Below, in pieces: positions 47,799-60,390 of a stretch of DNA of 64,000 nucleotides. The stretch is from positions 70,201,073 through 70,265,072 of the forward strand of contig CAXKWD010000006.1 of the NCBI GenBank assembly GCA_964059195.1, written 5' to 3'. The translations under genes and the position numbers were made by a program. Under the pieces are notes generated by a model that was not told where the DNA came from, did not search any database, and saw nothing but the letters and a program-made list of their open reading frames with translations. Origin of the DNA: Ectobius pallidus (Eukaryota; Arthropoda; Insecta; Blattodea; Ectobiidae). The number at the start of each line of letters is the position of its first letter. Position 1 is the first letter of the stretch.

Positions 47799-48570
47799 AC
47801 CTATATCATTATTTAATCTGTTATTAATAGTGATATTTTCTTTAATAATAATAGTACTAAAAATATGTAAAGAATAATAACATTATTATATTATTATTAT
47901 CATTATTAAATTTATTATTACAGTGATATAACATATATGAAAGTGAAAAAGAATCAGAGAATCAAGCTAATATTATTCAAGAGCTTTAACGTAAATGTAC
48001 CTTTCATGCACAGGTCATAACATCAACACCGGTAGAATATCAATTCAGGCTATGCTGTATTGAATGAATTGCTAATTATATAAAGAGAAAAGGGAACGGA
48101 AGTGTGTCACGGCATCACTCACGTGTTAGGAATTGCAGTTAGATGCTGCACTCTGCAACCTCTTTGAAATAATAGCGCTGGTGTGATATCATGTTACACT
48201 TGAATCGCACAAATAAGAAACCACATACGTTGTAGAAGGCATTGCTAGCAAAACAACTCTCTCCTGCAAAATATAAGCGAGATATTAAAAGATATACACA
48301 ATTGTTAGATCCGTTCTAACAGCGTAAGCGATCGCGGGTTAAGTGCAAATACGCCAAAAAATCTGTCATGGAACGCTACACGATATCTTAAAATAAAAGT
48401 TGTTATATATTTAAAGATGTAGGCCTATCCTTTTTCCTAACATATTTTGTCTTGCAAAAACTTACATAACATCCAACTTCCAATCCAATATCAGCGAGTA
48501 TAATATACCTATAATCTATCATTAGGTGATAGATGAAACAGTCAGACGATAACACTAATGTCTTACCGTT
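47799..48570. other. AT-rich intergenic stretch
   Basis: No gene recognised; contains ATT/AAT-rich simple sequence at 47840-47920. Confidence 0.45.
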
Positions 48571-48814
48571 CTAAGAAGGAAAGCTGAAGTAAACAAAAAC
48601 CAGTATGTCTGTCTCACTCTCAGGTCATACGAGTAATGTGCTAGAGTGAGAAAGATATACAAAAACCAGTATACGAGAGGTCATACGAGTAATGTGCTAG
48701 AGTGAGACAGATATACTGGTTTTTGTATATCTGTCTCACTCTAGGACATTACTCGTATGACCTGAGAGTGAGACAGACATGTTGGTTTTTGTTTACTTCA
48801 GGTTTCTTTCTTAG
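48571..48814. repeat. 244-bp palindrome with 103-bp arms
   Basis: 48571-48673 pairs with 48712-48814 with only a handful of mismatches (ctaagaa-gaaa-ctgaagta, gtctgtctcactctcaggtc, atacgagtaatgt, gatatacaaaaaccag). The 38-base centre is a further copy of the inner arm (gtcatacgagtaatgtgcta). No coding capacity. It could be a foldback element or MITE; no target duplication was identified. Confidence 0.9.
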
Positions 48815-49941
48815 CTCGTCTCGGATATAAATGATTTGGTTAGTAAACTAATACGTGCGCTGTGCCTATCACGAAGTTTGTCATTTCAAATACATTCTCC
48901 TTTAAGGACTTTTGTCAGGCGGTATATTTTGCTAGAACTATCTGTTTAGGAGTTTGTTTTACATTTAGTAACTTACTTTACTTAGATATGAAAAAACAAT
49001 ATAAATTGGAACTTAAAGTCGTGTGTCTCATCAAATTTCTAGATTACAAATAAAGTTTAATAAAGCGAACTATACCTAGGTGCATAAGTATTTAACTGCA
49101 ATTTCCAAAGTGATAAAACATTCTTATAACTTACTCTGTGTAAGCAGATATCGTAAATGTTGCTAAATTGCATGTTGACATAATTATTTGCTCGTGGATT
49201 ACTAAAATTTACAGAAAAGCTAGAAGACAAGTTCTTTCCCTATTAGTCAAGGGAATTAAACTTAAGTCGGAATTCTCTCAGAATTCTTCCGAGAAGCCTT
49301 TTATACATTGAATATGCGTATGCGTTAGGCACTTTAAATAATCCGTTTATTCACAACCAGATTTCATTCAACATGAAACAGAAATTGCATTAATTATGAC
49401 CATGAAACGTTATATGTGCACACTGCTCTGTGGACAAGACTGTTAATTAAAGTGATTATGAAAGTTTACAATAAAAGCACAGTTCTAAAAATGTACCATA
49501 ATTATCATACAGTAGTTTTTTCGGTATATCAACACATCAACTTGCTGATAGTGTTACAGTTGTAGAAAATTTTATAAAACATGATTCGTTTCAATAACGT
49601 ATAGATTCATAATAATGAATGAGATTATTCAGATAACCTGTACGTTATTTTCTCTAGTGTTTTTTCATTCATTACACATTCTTGAAATCATGGTGGAAAG
49701 GCGAATTTCCAGTACCCTTGTGCCGGCAACCTAACTTAATCGCATTCAATGCACAGGTAAGTCATTATATGAACCAAAGTACTAAGAAACTAAGTACCAT
49801 GTGACTAGTTGCGTGTGCTAAGTTTTAGTAACAACTTGTTAGTACCGCCAGGTGAAAGCAATCAAGCACCGCCTATGTGATAAAATAATAACATTTTAAG
49901 GTTGACAAACATGGAGCCCAACTTCTCAAGAAATGTTTGTA
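48815..49941. other. AT-rich intergenic stretch
   Basis: No gene or bounded repeat recognised. Confidence 0.45.
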
Positions 49942-50210
49942 CAGTAAGAGCCCACTTAATCCGTATTACATGGAACCGGACTCTACCATCGAAAGTCCGG
50001 ATTAAATAAAGTTTGCGTTTTAATGATCGTTCCGCATGCTAATGTAAGTTTTAGATGGCTAAAATGTTATATATACATATATTATATAAACAGAACTGAT
50101 ATATGATTATCAAAACAACTTTGTGATTAGAATTCAAAATGTATTTTTAAAACCCGTCTGGATTAACCGGATGTCCAGATGAGTGGGGTCCGGATTATTG
50201 GCACTCTACT
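49942..50210. mobile_element. pogo/Tigger-like MITE, 269 bp
   Basis: TA (49940-49941), then CAGTAAGAGCCCACTTAATC. The right end, read in inverse, is AGTAGAGTGCCAATAATCCG, next to TA at 50211-50212. Subterminal tccgga-tta phrases are mirrored on both sides. CAGTA-GAGCC-starting TIRs with TA duplications are characteristic of pogo/Tigger derivatives. No coding frame. The terminal C at the right end has been lost. Confidence 0.7.
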
Positions 50211-50212
50211 TA

Positions 50213-52139
50213 TTTAATAATTATTTCGCATAAGTCTTTTTTAGCTTTTTCCTGTCCTAGAAAAAAATTATATGAAACACATGTGCGTGAAGTGCATAAC
50301 AAAATCTCGACTTCTCGTTTTTTTCTAAATCTTCGTCGATTCTGTTAAAACACACTTCCCTCATGTGATTCACAATTTGAATGAAGTGTCTAGTACCTAG
50401 CCTTGAGATCCTAGCTTGGAGAAATTATTTTACGTTTATAATGATAGGTATAATATACACCTATTGTAAATTTACCGAGCGATGTGGTTGAGGCCCAAGG
50501 CTTATCAACTCATAGTACAATGTAATACTAAACATTAATACTAATTCCAAAGCCTACTAATACTCAAGCAGAAACCACAAAGAGATAAAAGTAACGTGAT
50601 TGGTACAGTGTAATAGTGTTATGATAGTATGGAGGAACATGTAAGAGAAAGACTCCAATAAAGAAAGACAAGGTGCGGATTTCAATTACCACTTACAGAA
50701 CAATTTAATAAAATTATAGTGTACAATTTTGCTACATTTTATATTTATAATTTTTCTAAATACTCAAATTTTCTTCACGGGTATTTTTAAACCGATGGTT
50801 AGTCTCGTTTGATAATATTATTAAATATAGGCTATCTATATTTCCCATTTTGTACAATTGATTCTATAGACGGACTACATTATAAATAAAATAATCACTG
50901 GAATCACTATTTGATTATGGGATGAAAGTAACATTACCTAATTTATAAGACCTATAACGTTGAACATAAATAATAATTATTTCTTTGAGAATGTTAGTAT
51001 CACCTACTTTGTTATTAAATAATGTATTTAAAACAACAATACATGACAATTTATTCTTTATGCAATTTCGGTACAGTATTGCAAAAGCAAAAACGAGTGA
51101 TGTAGACGCACCATAAGAAAACCCCTTTTCATCATTAATATAGGCACTACAGCGATGAATTTCATACGCCGCATAATAGTGCAGTTCGGTTTGCAGTAGG
51201 ATTCGCTTCTGCTTGTGCGTGCGATCTCTTTAATAAGTCGCTACAACAGTGCTAGCTGACCACAACCGTCCCAAGCATGTTCCATTACATACCTTATTAA
51301 CCTCATGCAAGTGGAAACTAATTGTATGGGAGCTTTCGAGGCTTCTTGCAATTGAATTTCAAATAAGGCAAGCACTTTGCAAGCTGGAGTAAAATGAACT
51401 ACTGTACCATTAAAACAAAATGGCCCGCACATGAATTCTATCATACAGAAGTATTTGACGAAAACAGTACTGCTGATTATGAATTATCTGCATACATGCT
51501 TCAGAGAAGTGAATATTTAAAGAATACGATAAACCTTGTAGATAAATGAACACAAGAGACATTAGTAAAACACTTTCTTTTAAGTCAACTATACATATAG
51601 CCTACCAGTCTCTATCCTGGATTTTTCTGTAATTTTTTTTTATTTTTATTTTTTCAAGTACCATGCATGTTTACTGGACTCTGCCCACGGGGTACAATTG
51701 TAAACCAATCCCTCGGATTTGAATAATTTTGAAACGGAATCTATTCCCGTCATTAAAATAAAAGTTAATTATGATACTAATGGTAAAAGAGAAAATTTAT
51801 TTTGCAAATCTGTATATTTAAGAAACGAATCCATACCATGTGCATCATGTGCTATTTTTTAGACAGCCGTTAATGTTTGTGCAAGAATAACAAATATTAG
51901 ATTTACTCTAATGAATTATGTATCGTGGAGCCTACTCCTGAATAATAGAGGTTGTCAAGAGTTAAGAAAGTAAATATGACTAATGCAAATAGGCTACTGT
52001 ACGCCAGAATTTATTTCGATGAAAAATTAATTTAAAAAAATGTAAAATGTTACCCTTTAGGACAATATTCATGTTTCTAATAGCTTAATAAGAACACGAT
52101 AATTTGGTTAGTTAAATTAAAACTCTCATTCTTCTTTTC
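50213..52139. other. AT-rich intergenic stretch
   Basis: No gene recognised. The 67-codon minus-strand frame at 51241-51444 is unsupported. Confidence 0.45.
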
Positions 52140-52440
52140 CCTTACTTTAAACTCTCACGTTATAGGGACGGTTATGCTGCCCCTGCCGCCCAGGCCTTAC
52201 GGAACCGCGACCTGTCAGAAGAGGGGTTATTTTTGGATCACACATACACTTCTTTGACCAGACAAGGACGTAAAGGGCCTCTCCGGCTGAGTTATCAGCA
52301 CAAATTCTGAGGGCACCTCCGGGTCAACACGAACACAAAGAACAAGACACACCAGTCGCTCACACACTCACTCTGGACAAAGCGCCAATGGGATTAAGAT
52401 GATAATGACGGCCAGATGATATTCGGGGACCACAGGGGCA
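52140..52440. other. GC-rich island of unknown nature
   Basis: A 300-bp block (gctgcccctgccgcccaggc, ggacgtaaagggcctctccg, acctccgggtcaacacg) clearly richer in GC than its surroundings. I find no open frame with a known motif, no A/B boxes and no second copy in the window. It could be an exon, an old repeat or part of a retroposon. Confidence 0.35.
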
Positions 52441-53149
52441 TAACTATTCCGAGTTTCCTCTGTTGTTTTATACACCTCATCCCAAAGAGTTATTATTAAA
52501 TTTCTGTCTGAATGTTATTTCAGTAGTATACAAAGCAGGCTTTGATTAAACAGCCTGTATTAATTTCTCTGCCCATTCTGTACTCATTGCCAGTTCCACG
52601 CTTTCTGAAACAGAACCGACATCTTTTGTCTTTAATGACACAATTAGGATATGTATCGTTGTAAAAATGTGGCATCGAATTTAAATAATGTAATAAACAT
52701 GATCATCTATTATGTCACATACTTTTATGTGAAGATTCGCGTACTGCTCGAGCAAGCGGCCGAATTGAATGGTTGCATGTGGGCGCGCACTCATTATATC
52801 CCATGGTTCTCACTCATACAACTTTTCAGTTGCGCAGCTAAGAATCGTATGTGGGCGCGTAGCCTAAGTTTTATTATATTACGAAGGTTGTCTAATAAAT
52901 AAGTTTTCTTAGTGTTAAAAAATATTAAAATATTAGTTATTTGTTGGGAAACTTTTATTTTACACATTACTCTTCTTCTTACTTTTCCACATAATAATTT
53001 TTTGCTAACATTTTTGGCAACAAGATAGAAGTTTTTCCAAACCACTGTTTGTACCATGCTATGTCTTGTGGCAGCAGGGGGACTTTGTGAGACATAAGTC
53101 AAGAGCATTGTCTTTTGAAGGTAGCCCGGAGATTCCTCAAGACACCACA

Positions 53150-53440
53150 TTACCTCTCTGCATTCATTCCAGGAGATCCAAGGGGGAAATTTTCCACATC
53201 TTCCATATTCTCCAGATCTTGCTCACAGCGACTTCACACGCTTTCCAACTCAAGTTGCATGGTGGACGTACGCACTTTCATCCTGACGATGAAGTGAAAT
53301 CAGAAATGAACAGTTGCCTAGTTGCCTAAGACAACAGGACTCGGCACGGTAGGCCTACAAAAGTAGTTTGGAAAACTGGTGTCACGCTACCCAATAAGTT
53401 TGCAAAAAAATACTGACTATGTGGAAATATAAGCTGAAGA
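53150..53440 (+). pseudogene. mariner transposase C-terminal remnant
   Basis: The plus strand gives PHLPYSPDLAHSDF, equivalent to the mariner PYSPDLAPSD motif that carries the third catalytic Asp. After a frame change it continues LKLHGGRTHFHPDDEVKSEM, and later a NTDYVEI end matching the usual GDYVEK terminus. The first two catalytic Asp and the DNA-binding domain are missing. Stops and frame changes make it non-functional. The order is consistent with plus orientation inside the TIRs at 52882 and 54221. Confidence 0.75.
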
Positions 53441-53446
53441 GTTGTA

Positions 53447-54134
53447 ATAGAACCCCGATAATTCGAGCTAATTGGGGCTGAGGTTACCTCGAATTATAAA
53501 TACTCGGATTTTACGGAAATATCACTAAATAAATGGGTAAATCATAAATAAATGTTTAATGAGCACAATAATGGTTTAAAAAATAAACAAATAAAAAATA
53601 TAGTAGGCCTACATACCTGTGTTACGGCAAACATTTTCAATTTTCTACATCGGCATCGTTTAAGGATTAAGTCATTGTCTGGCCATTAATGGAGTGGAAC
53701 GGGAAAACGGCGCTACTAGGAAAACACTTTTAATTACCATTGTAGCTGAGTAGGGATTACTGAAACAATAAAGTTTTTTTTCTGAAAGGAACCATCCTTT
53801 CAGAATTGCACTGTACAATTGATTGACACGAGGTCCCGACAAAGAAAGATCAAACCTCGGTTTCTGTCAATCTGAGCAGTCTGAAGCCAAGGTTATTTCT
53901 GTGTATTCTGAACGAAAACGCTAAGTGGGACAGTTTTACCCGCATTTTTGTACATGGAAAAACTGAAAGAAAGCTCAAAATGTAAAACATTCGAAAGTGC
54001 TTAAAACTTACAAGCGACACCGTATAAAAACGGGATTTCACTCTAGTTTTATGGAAAATTTTAATATTCTTAAGACCAGCCCGAATTACACGGAACCTCG
54101 AAATACCGGGGATCGAATTACCGAGGCTCTACTG
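53447..54134. mobile_element. pogo/Tigger-type element nested in the mariner
   Basis: The right end in inverse reads CAGTAGAGCCTCGGTAATTC; the left end reads ATAGAACCCCGATAATTCG (its first bases have decayed). TA flanks both sides (53445-53446 and 54135-54136). Subterminal ctcgaatta/taattcg phrases recur on both sides. About 690 bp with no transposase frame recognised; a 63-codon minus-strand frame at 53850-54041 is unassigned. It interrupts the mariner just after the transposase end and so is younger than it. Confidence 0.75.
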
Positions 54135-54709
54135 TATGTAAAATAAAGCTCTTCCAACAAATAAATTGTGTATAATATTTTTTTTTAACCACAAGGAAAC
54201 TTATTTATTGGACAACCCTCGAATTAAGAGTTCTGCTCACAGGCAGGTCCTTGATCTTGGTCTGCAAATCTTGCTCTTCATCTCCTTCTATCCTTGGCTT
54301 TCTCTTTTGTAAACCGTATTTTGGTTTCTTCTTTAGATCGTGTAATAGCTGAATCTTCATCTTTCAAGACCAGGAGTCCTCTCTAACTTACCTCCAACGA
54401 CGTCATACAGCAGATAATTTCTTCTCGCCAGTTTGCTTTCTTGCAAGGAACTGTGATCAGGATTGATATATTCCTGTTCACGCTTCTCAGAAATTCGTCT
54501 TTTATTTGCACGTTCATTTTATTGTTTTCATTCTTACCCAGCACCACATTTTTTAACTTTCCGGGCATTTCTTCACTATACTTTTAGCCTACAGTCCATG
54601 TTTCCGATCCGTACAAAGCAATGCTTCAGATGTAGCATTTTATCATTTTCTTCCTCAAATCCGATCTCAGGACAACAGTGAGCTATTTTATTGTGAATGC
54701 TGTATTGTA

Positions 54710-54930
54710 CAGTAAGCGAAGTGGATAGCTGGAAATTGTCAACAAAACGAAACCGGTCAGACGCTTTAACATCCCCCTACAAGTACTGTACCTGAGCGCA
54801 ACTGTTTACGTTGGTTAGCTTACAGAGGTGGGTGGGGTAACCGATCATGTAGCCTACTTGTAGGGAGATGTTAAAGCGTCTAACCGGTTTCGTTTTGTTG
54901 ACAATTTCCAGCTATCCATTTCGCTGACTG
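54710..54930. mobile_element. Tc1/mariner-type MITE, 221 bp
   Basis: TIRs of 76-77 bp (54709-54785 and the inverse of 54855-54931) differ at only about four positions. TA at 54708-54709 and 54931-54932 flanks the terminal CAGTAAGCGAA/CAGTCAGCGAA. The 69-base centre is unique and non-coding. High arm identity suggests a fairly recent element. Confidence 0.85.
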
Positions 54931-54932
54931 TA

Positions 54933-57900
54933 GCCAATTCGAGACATGATTTTCTTTTTTGCAGTACGTCAACAGACTTTTTAAGTACTTCAGTAATACG
55001 TAACATAAGTAACTACTAAGGTCACCGTAGGTACAATTTTAAACTAAGTTATAAACCAAGAAAAATTTGAATCAGAACTATCATAATACACCTGCCTATT
55101 CTCTATCCCATTTAAGAACGATCCTGTTCAAAACAAAGAGGCGTGGCTGTCATAACCCGCAAGTGTTCACCGTGTTTATGTTAGTTTGTTTATTCTCAGT
55201 ACAACTGACCTGCAGGGTCGTCGTGAACAATGAATCCTTTGTTTTGTTTGCTAATTGGTATACTATAATGATGACGATGCCAGTGAGAGTTTGTTATTTC
55301 ACGTGTAAATGTTGATATTATTGTTGCATGAACTTACGAGCACTCGTTAGCCACACCCTGCTAATGGCGCATGCTAATGACATTAACCAATCATGTTTTG
55401 TCACATGATGCGAATTTTCCGCGAACTCTCTGTGAGTTCTCCTCCCCTTTGTTTTGACAAGGATCAAACGAATGGGATCAATTATAACACATATTATTGA
55501 AAAAGTTAATATGCAGCTATACGTCAAGGAAGTACACGAAGACTGGTTTATTGTAAAAATGTTGAGAACTCAATTACGTTGGAATTCCTAGATCACAAAT
55601 TAAACGCGGGCATCAAAGATGTTGTCGTATAATACTATATATATATATATAATTCACAAAGCTTTAAGTCTATGTATTGTTTCACGACTGACCGAAATGG
55701 GAGCTATAATAACATGAAAATAGAATACAATCTCATAAGTCAGTTTGCTTTATTGCAACAAAAGCAGCTATGAAAGTCCAGCCAGCAATGTAATATCTTT
55801 CTTTGAAGAGACGGCATAATGAAAAGTAAGAACAAACAGCCAGTAAGTTATGGACAAAAATACACTCGTCTGGTGAATAATTAACCCAGTAATGGCGTAA
55901 CTTATCTGCCTCTAAACTTTATTCTCTTCCAAGTTCTTAGGAAACAAGAAAAGGAAAAGAAATGAAAATGTCACGTTTCCAGAGTTGTCTATCCTTTACA
56001 GTAACTGTACATACTTTTAATTTGCCGAGTCTCAAGATAAGACCCATTATTTTAATTGTAAACTCTGTTACATGTGTATGTAAGTGAAAAAAGTAAAGAG
56101 ATTCTTAAAGAAACTTTCAGAAACTGATTGGGGACACCCAAAATAAATGCTCTACTCTAAACGTTAATAATTAAATTGTGGGAAAACGAGTGACATCTGT
56201 AAAACAAGGTTTGCCTCATGTCTTAGGCTTCAGTTCTTTTATCCACCATTTACTCGGAAACCTTAATGCTTTAACCTCAACCTGTAAAAATTAAATGTCA
56301 TCTATTTATTATCTTCTTTAATGATATCTGAAATTATTATTTATTATACAAAAATAAGTGTAATTTATTTTGGAATGAGTGTGGAGTTCAGAAGCGAGGT
56401 GAAGCAATAAAAAAAGTATTACATATTGGATATGTTATAAGGTAACGATTTCCTGACCAGTCTGCAACTGCGATCACCAATTGCATTTATTTTTCTGTGT
56501 GTAAAATGAATAACAGATCATAATGAGGGACCTTGATTACTTTAGGGAACTTGTGTTTAAAAAAACACGCCATGCTACATATTGGTGAGACCATGTGTGT
56601 TTTTATTTTATTTTATTTTATTTTAACAGTTATCGGTATATAAAATCCAGACTGATAAAAAACTTAATGTAATATAGGCTTAATCTTCAAAGAATTTATG
56701 TTAACTTGGCTACATAACACTTTCTTGGCGGATGAATTACAGTGTGATTGTCGTTACAAACAATGAAATCGTATCTTGTACAGTTTTATAGTCATGTCAA
56801 TATTATATATATATATATATATATAGGCCTATATCGGTAACCAATTAGGGAGCGGAAGTATGAAAATTTTAAAATCTTTGAGCTCCCACAAGAGTTGGCG
56901 CCACTGGTGAAGTGTAATATAGTATTAACTTTTAAGAGGTTAATCACTCTTACTCACACGGTATAGCTCCCCATGTGAGCAATAACAGAGTCACCCCTAC
57001 GCAAGCAGAAAGCCCATGCCCTCGATGGATTTTATGGACTTATTTTATTGCTTTTTTTTTTTATTATATAAGGTGCAATTTCGAATTAAGTTTGCCATAG
57101 GCTACTGAATTTCATGGGCGGTGCTGATGAGGTAGCTCTTAAATTCTAGGTTGTACGTAGAAAAATCAACCTACTGATACACAAACATTCAGATTATTTG
57201 AACACCAAAGGTTTCATTCGTGCTAATAATCATACGAGTTTACAATGAACTAAATTTTTTTTAGAATGCGCACTACCTTTCCTCTTCTATTGAGCGACTT
57301 AGTTTGTTGTGCCTTGTTATAATTTGTAAGCATAGGCTATTATTAAGATGTTTTGTAAAGATGGTTGGATGTGACATCCCTCAGCTGAAACCTGGCCTGA
57401 CATCTTTATGGCATCAGCGCACTCTGGTATCAAGACCATATCCACCAGCATAACGGTAACGTAATGTAAAATACAGTAAGGATATCTTGGTAATTGGCTT
57501 AATCATGGGGCGAGAACCACAGTCCCCAAATATTGCAACAGTTGCAATATTTGCATTAAATCTTCGTATTCACTGCAATTAGAGGATCGATGTCTATTTT
57601 AAGATACCTTTTATTTGGTGCTGTACTTAAGATCGTATTATTTTCTTACGTGCTATTCATATTTTATTTCTGAGAAAAACATTTGTATTACGTAATTGTA
57701 ATTTATATGTACAGCCTACTTTGTCGTCTGGCAGCCATCGACTGGGGGCAGTTGTTAGATAAAATAAATACTTTGAGAATTCTATCCAACAGGATTAATG
57801 AAATATCCTTACTTATTATATTTTTCAATGTTTTGTAATTTTATTAAAATTTGTATAGTACATTCTGGAGCTTCCAAGCAGAATTCCTCATGATAAATTA

Positions 57901-59480
57901 AAATCAATGTGTTGAAAAAAGAACGGAGTTTTCATTACGTTATTATTCTGTTTTCGAATGAACCAAAATTGTAAAAATTTTACCCAAAATTATCTTTCCT
58001 TATTTATTGCTATCCTAATTCATCTTTGAATAAGGTCACCTGCTGTAAAACGATCGAATTCATCTAAAGAAAATCAGGACCTCGAATTATTTTTATCGTG
58101 ACTACTTAGCAAACAAAAAGCCGGAATCATTAATATCCTACTGTATTGCTTGAAAACAATTAGTTATGTACTTAACTATGCTCAGATTGAAAGCTTTGCG
58201 GTAAGGACAGCCCCAGTCACGAAAGACTGAATATGACCTATTGTAATTGGATATCCTTAGGCTTGTAATTTTTATATTTTAATTTCTTTGGCGAGTATAT
58301 TGTACTATTTTAGGAAATAAGTATTGTTTTATATCACTTGACTTTACAACACTTTGTAATTGAAGTTATTAAATATTTTGCCCTAATGGAAAGCAAATAG
58401 ATTTTAGACTTCTTATTTAACGGTACCTCGAAAAACATAAACTGTGGGTATAAGGAGGATTTAAGTTTTATACAAATGAACACAACTCACATCGAAATTG
58501 AGATTTATAAAAATTCATATTTTATGATTAGTTAGGTACATTCAGAGGTACATTATTAGTTAGGTACATATTTTTCAGAGGTGAGCTACATTCAGTATGT
58601 TAAGCAGTAATGTGAGCCAGTCTATTCAAACTACCTGCTCTGGTATCTACAGTGAGCGCTGGGATGGGGTAAAGTACAGCATTGTACAAGGAAAGCGTAC
58701 AAAGTAGATAAGAGGAATACTGAAGCCATAGCATAGATGTCGGCTTCACAGAAATTACTGTCTTTGCTAAAATGAAGTTACAACTTACGAAATAAAGGGT
58801 TTCTGAACATGAGTATGGCTTATCCAAATGCAGAGAAAATTCATTGCCTTGTAGCAATGGAACAGGAAACGTCTCGGTGGTGGGGCGAGGTATTATCTAA
58901 GCCCAAGATATGAGAATTTAATTAGTACAGCCGAATGGAATATAGTTTTGCTTTCCTCCCACGTGAGTTTGCACATTAGGTAGCGTAGTTCTTTCTGATG
59001 CCGTCTTTATGAGACTGTACTGTGTTCAAGTACGATGACTTATGTAATCGTATCATGACGTATTCTTGAAACTTTCCCTTCTAACATAAAATTAAAATAA
59101 AACACTATTTTGGGAAAAACTAGTACGAAATGAAATAGGATGTGTAAAATGCTAAAAACTACAAAAATCAATTAATTTCTATAAGGACGCAAGAAGTGTT
59201 GATTTGACTATTTTAATACAAAAAATGAAATTTTTAGATTTTAGTGTACAAATCAATCATAATCTAAAGCATATCTGTGCAAAATTATATACGGTTTGAG
59301 CACATGGAACAGGTGTGTTCACGCCATTTTTAAGGTACTTTTCCATATAAACACCTCCGTTACGCCTGTTTTCTCAATTTCAATTTGCACTTTATTTTCC
59401 ACACTCAAAATCTATACTTCATATGGTGTGTATTAAAGTTACCAATGCGTTTTGAACAGGTCTGAGTGTTTTTATATATT
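54933..59480. other. AT-rich gene-free stretch
   Basis: About 4.5 kb with no supported gene. Simple repeats are a short (TA)n at 55633-55651, a (TTTTA)5 tract at 56600-56625 and a (TA)n at 56803-56825. Open frames of 60-85 codons (55067-55315 plus, 55318-55527 minus, 58600-58857 minus) lack recognisable motifs. Confidence 0.45.
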
Positions 59481-59782
59481 AAAACTAACTCCGTGGTGCT
59501 ACATCCCTGAAGGGACTAGGCCTATCACTCGACCTCTGCGTCATCTACCACAGGCAGATGGCAGGATTGGGGGGCATGTAGTCAGTGTGCCGACAACCAC
59601 GGCCGTTATGGTGGTTTCCTTGCCCGTACCGCTACGTCTCTGTCATGCAGCTCCTCAATTTGAATCACGAGGCTGAGTGCACTCCGTTCGAGAGCTCCCT
59701 ACCTCGAAAAAAAATTCGAGGAGGTACCGGGGAACGAACCCGGACCGACGGAACTGTAGTCGGCGACGCTAACCACGCTAAC
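59481..59782 (-). mobile_element. SINE family A, copy 3
   Basis: Matches copy 1 over its full length, including the tRNA-like head near 59730-59780. The B box is mutated to GGTTCGTTCCC. Phrases gaagggac.aggccta, gcagatggcaggattggggg and cacggccgtta are shared with the other two copies. No target duplication is obvious. Confidence 0.85.
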
Positions 59783-59879
59783 CGGAGGTATTCCAAACGT
59801 TCTGGGTAAAATTCCATTTAAACAAGTTGTAACGTTGTGTTTACGTTACGTATAAAAAGTGCTATGGACCCCGAGGGAA

Positions 59880-60390
59880 CTATTCATAAACAAAGGAAAC
59901 CATAGAAACTATCGATACTGTGTAAGTTTTGTTTGAATTGCAGGAAGAGGAAAGTGCGCATGCGCGCGCAGGAAATTGAAGAAGACCGTTATCGACGGAA
60001 GAAGAGAGGAAGGATTTAAGCACCAGAGAGTCGGCGTGGAGAGTCAGAATTGGAAGGCTGAAGTAGAAGGTTGTGGAGTTGGCGGACGAGGCCTGGAATG
60101 AGCGGCAGTCGTAACGACATAGTGGCCTGACGATCCTGTCAGACTTAATTTGGGAGGCAACCATCAAAACTGGAAATCAACGATCGATGGCTATGTGGAG
60201 ATAGCTGTGGATGGGAATGAGCCTGAACGTGAGTTGGCTTATGTCGTGGCCGCCGACAGCGAACATCCGCTGGGAGGAGAAGAAATGGGCCGAGTCTAAG
60301 TGAGGCTTAGATACGGAATGGAATCCTACAGGAAATGGACATCGGACAGAAGAAGGAGTGACAAGAAGAAGGAAGAACAACACTAATCTA
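59880..60390. other. GC- and purine-rich block of unknown nature
   Basis: On the plus strand the block is purine-rich (gaagaagagaggaaggattt, gaagaaggaagaac) with CpG-rich spots (gcgcatgcgcgcgcag at 59957-59972). Minus-strand frames of 95 and 68 codons occur but show no known domain. It resembles the untranslated leader of a retroelement or a host promoter/exon; neither can be shown. Confidence 0.35.

Larger units (their letters stand above)
52882..54221 (+). mobile_element. mariner element, internally deleted, with nested insertion
   Basis: The left TIR, from 52882, reads cgaaggttgtctaataaata followed by agtttt. The inverse of the right end (54221 back to about 54190) reads cgagggttgtccaataaata followed by agtttcc, about 90% the same. 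TA precedes the left end (52880-52881); the right flank has decayed. Between them are a mariner transposase remnant at 53150-53440 and a separate pogo-type element at 53447-54134. Without that insertion the mariner is only about 650 bp, half the usual 1.3 kb. Confidence 0.8.
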
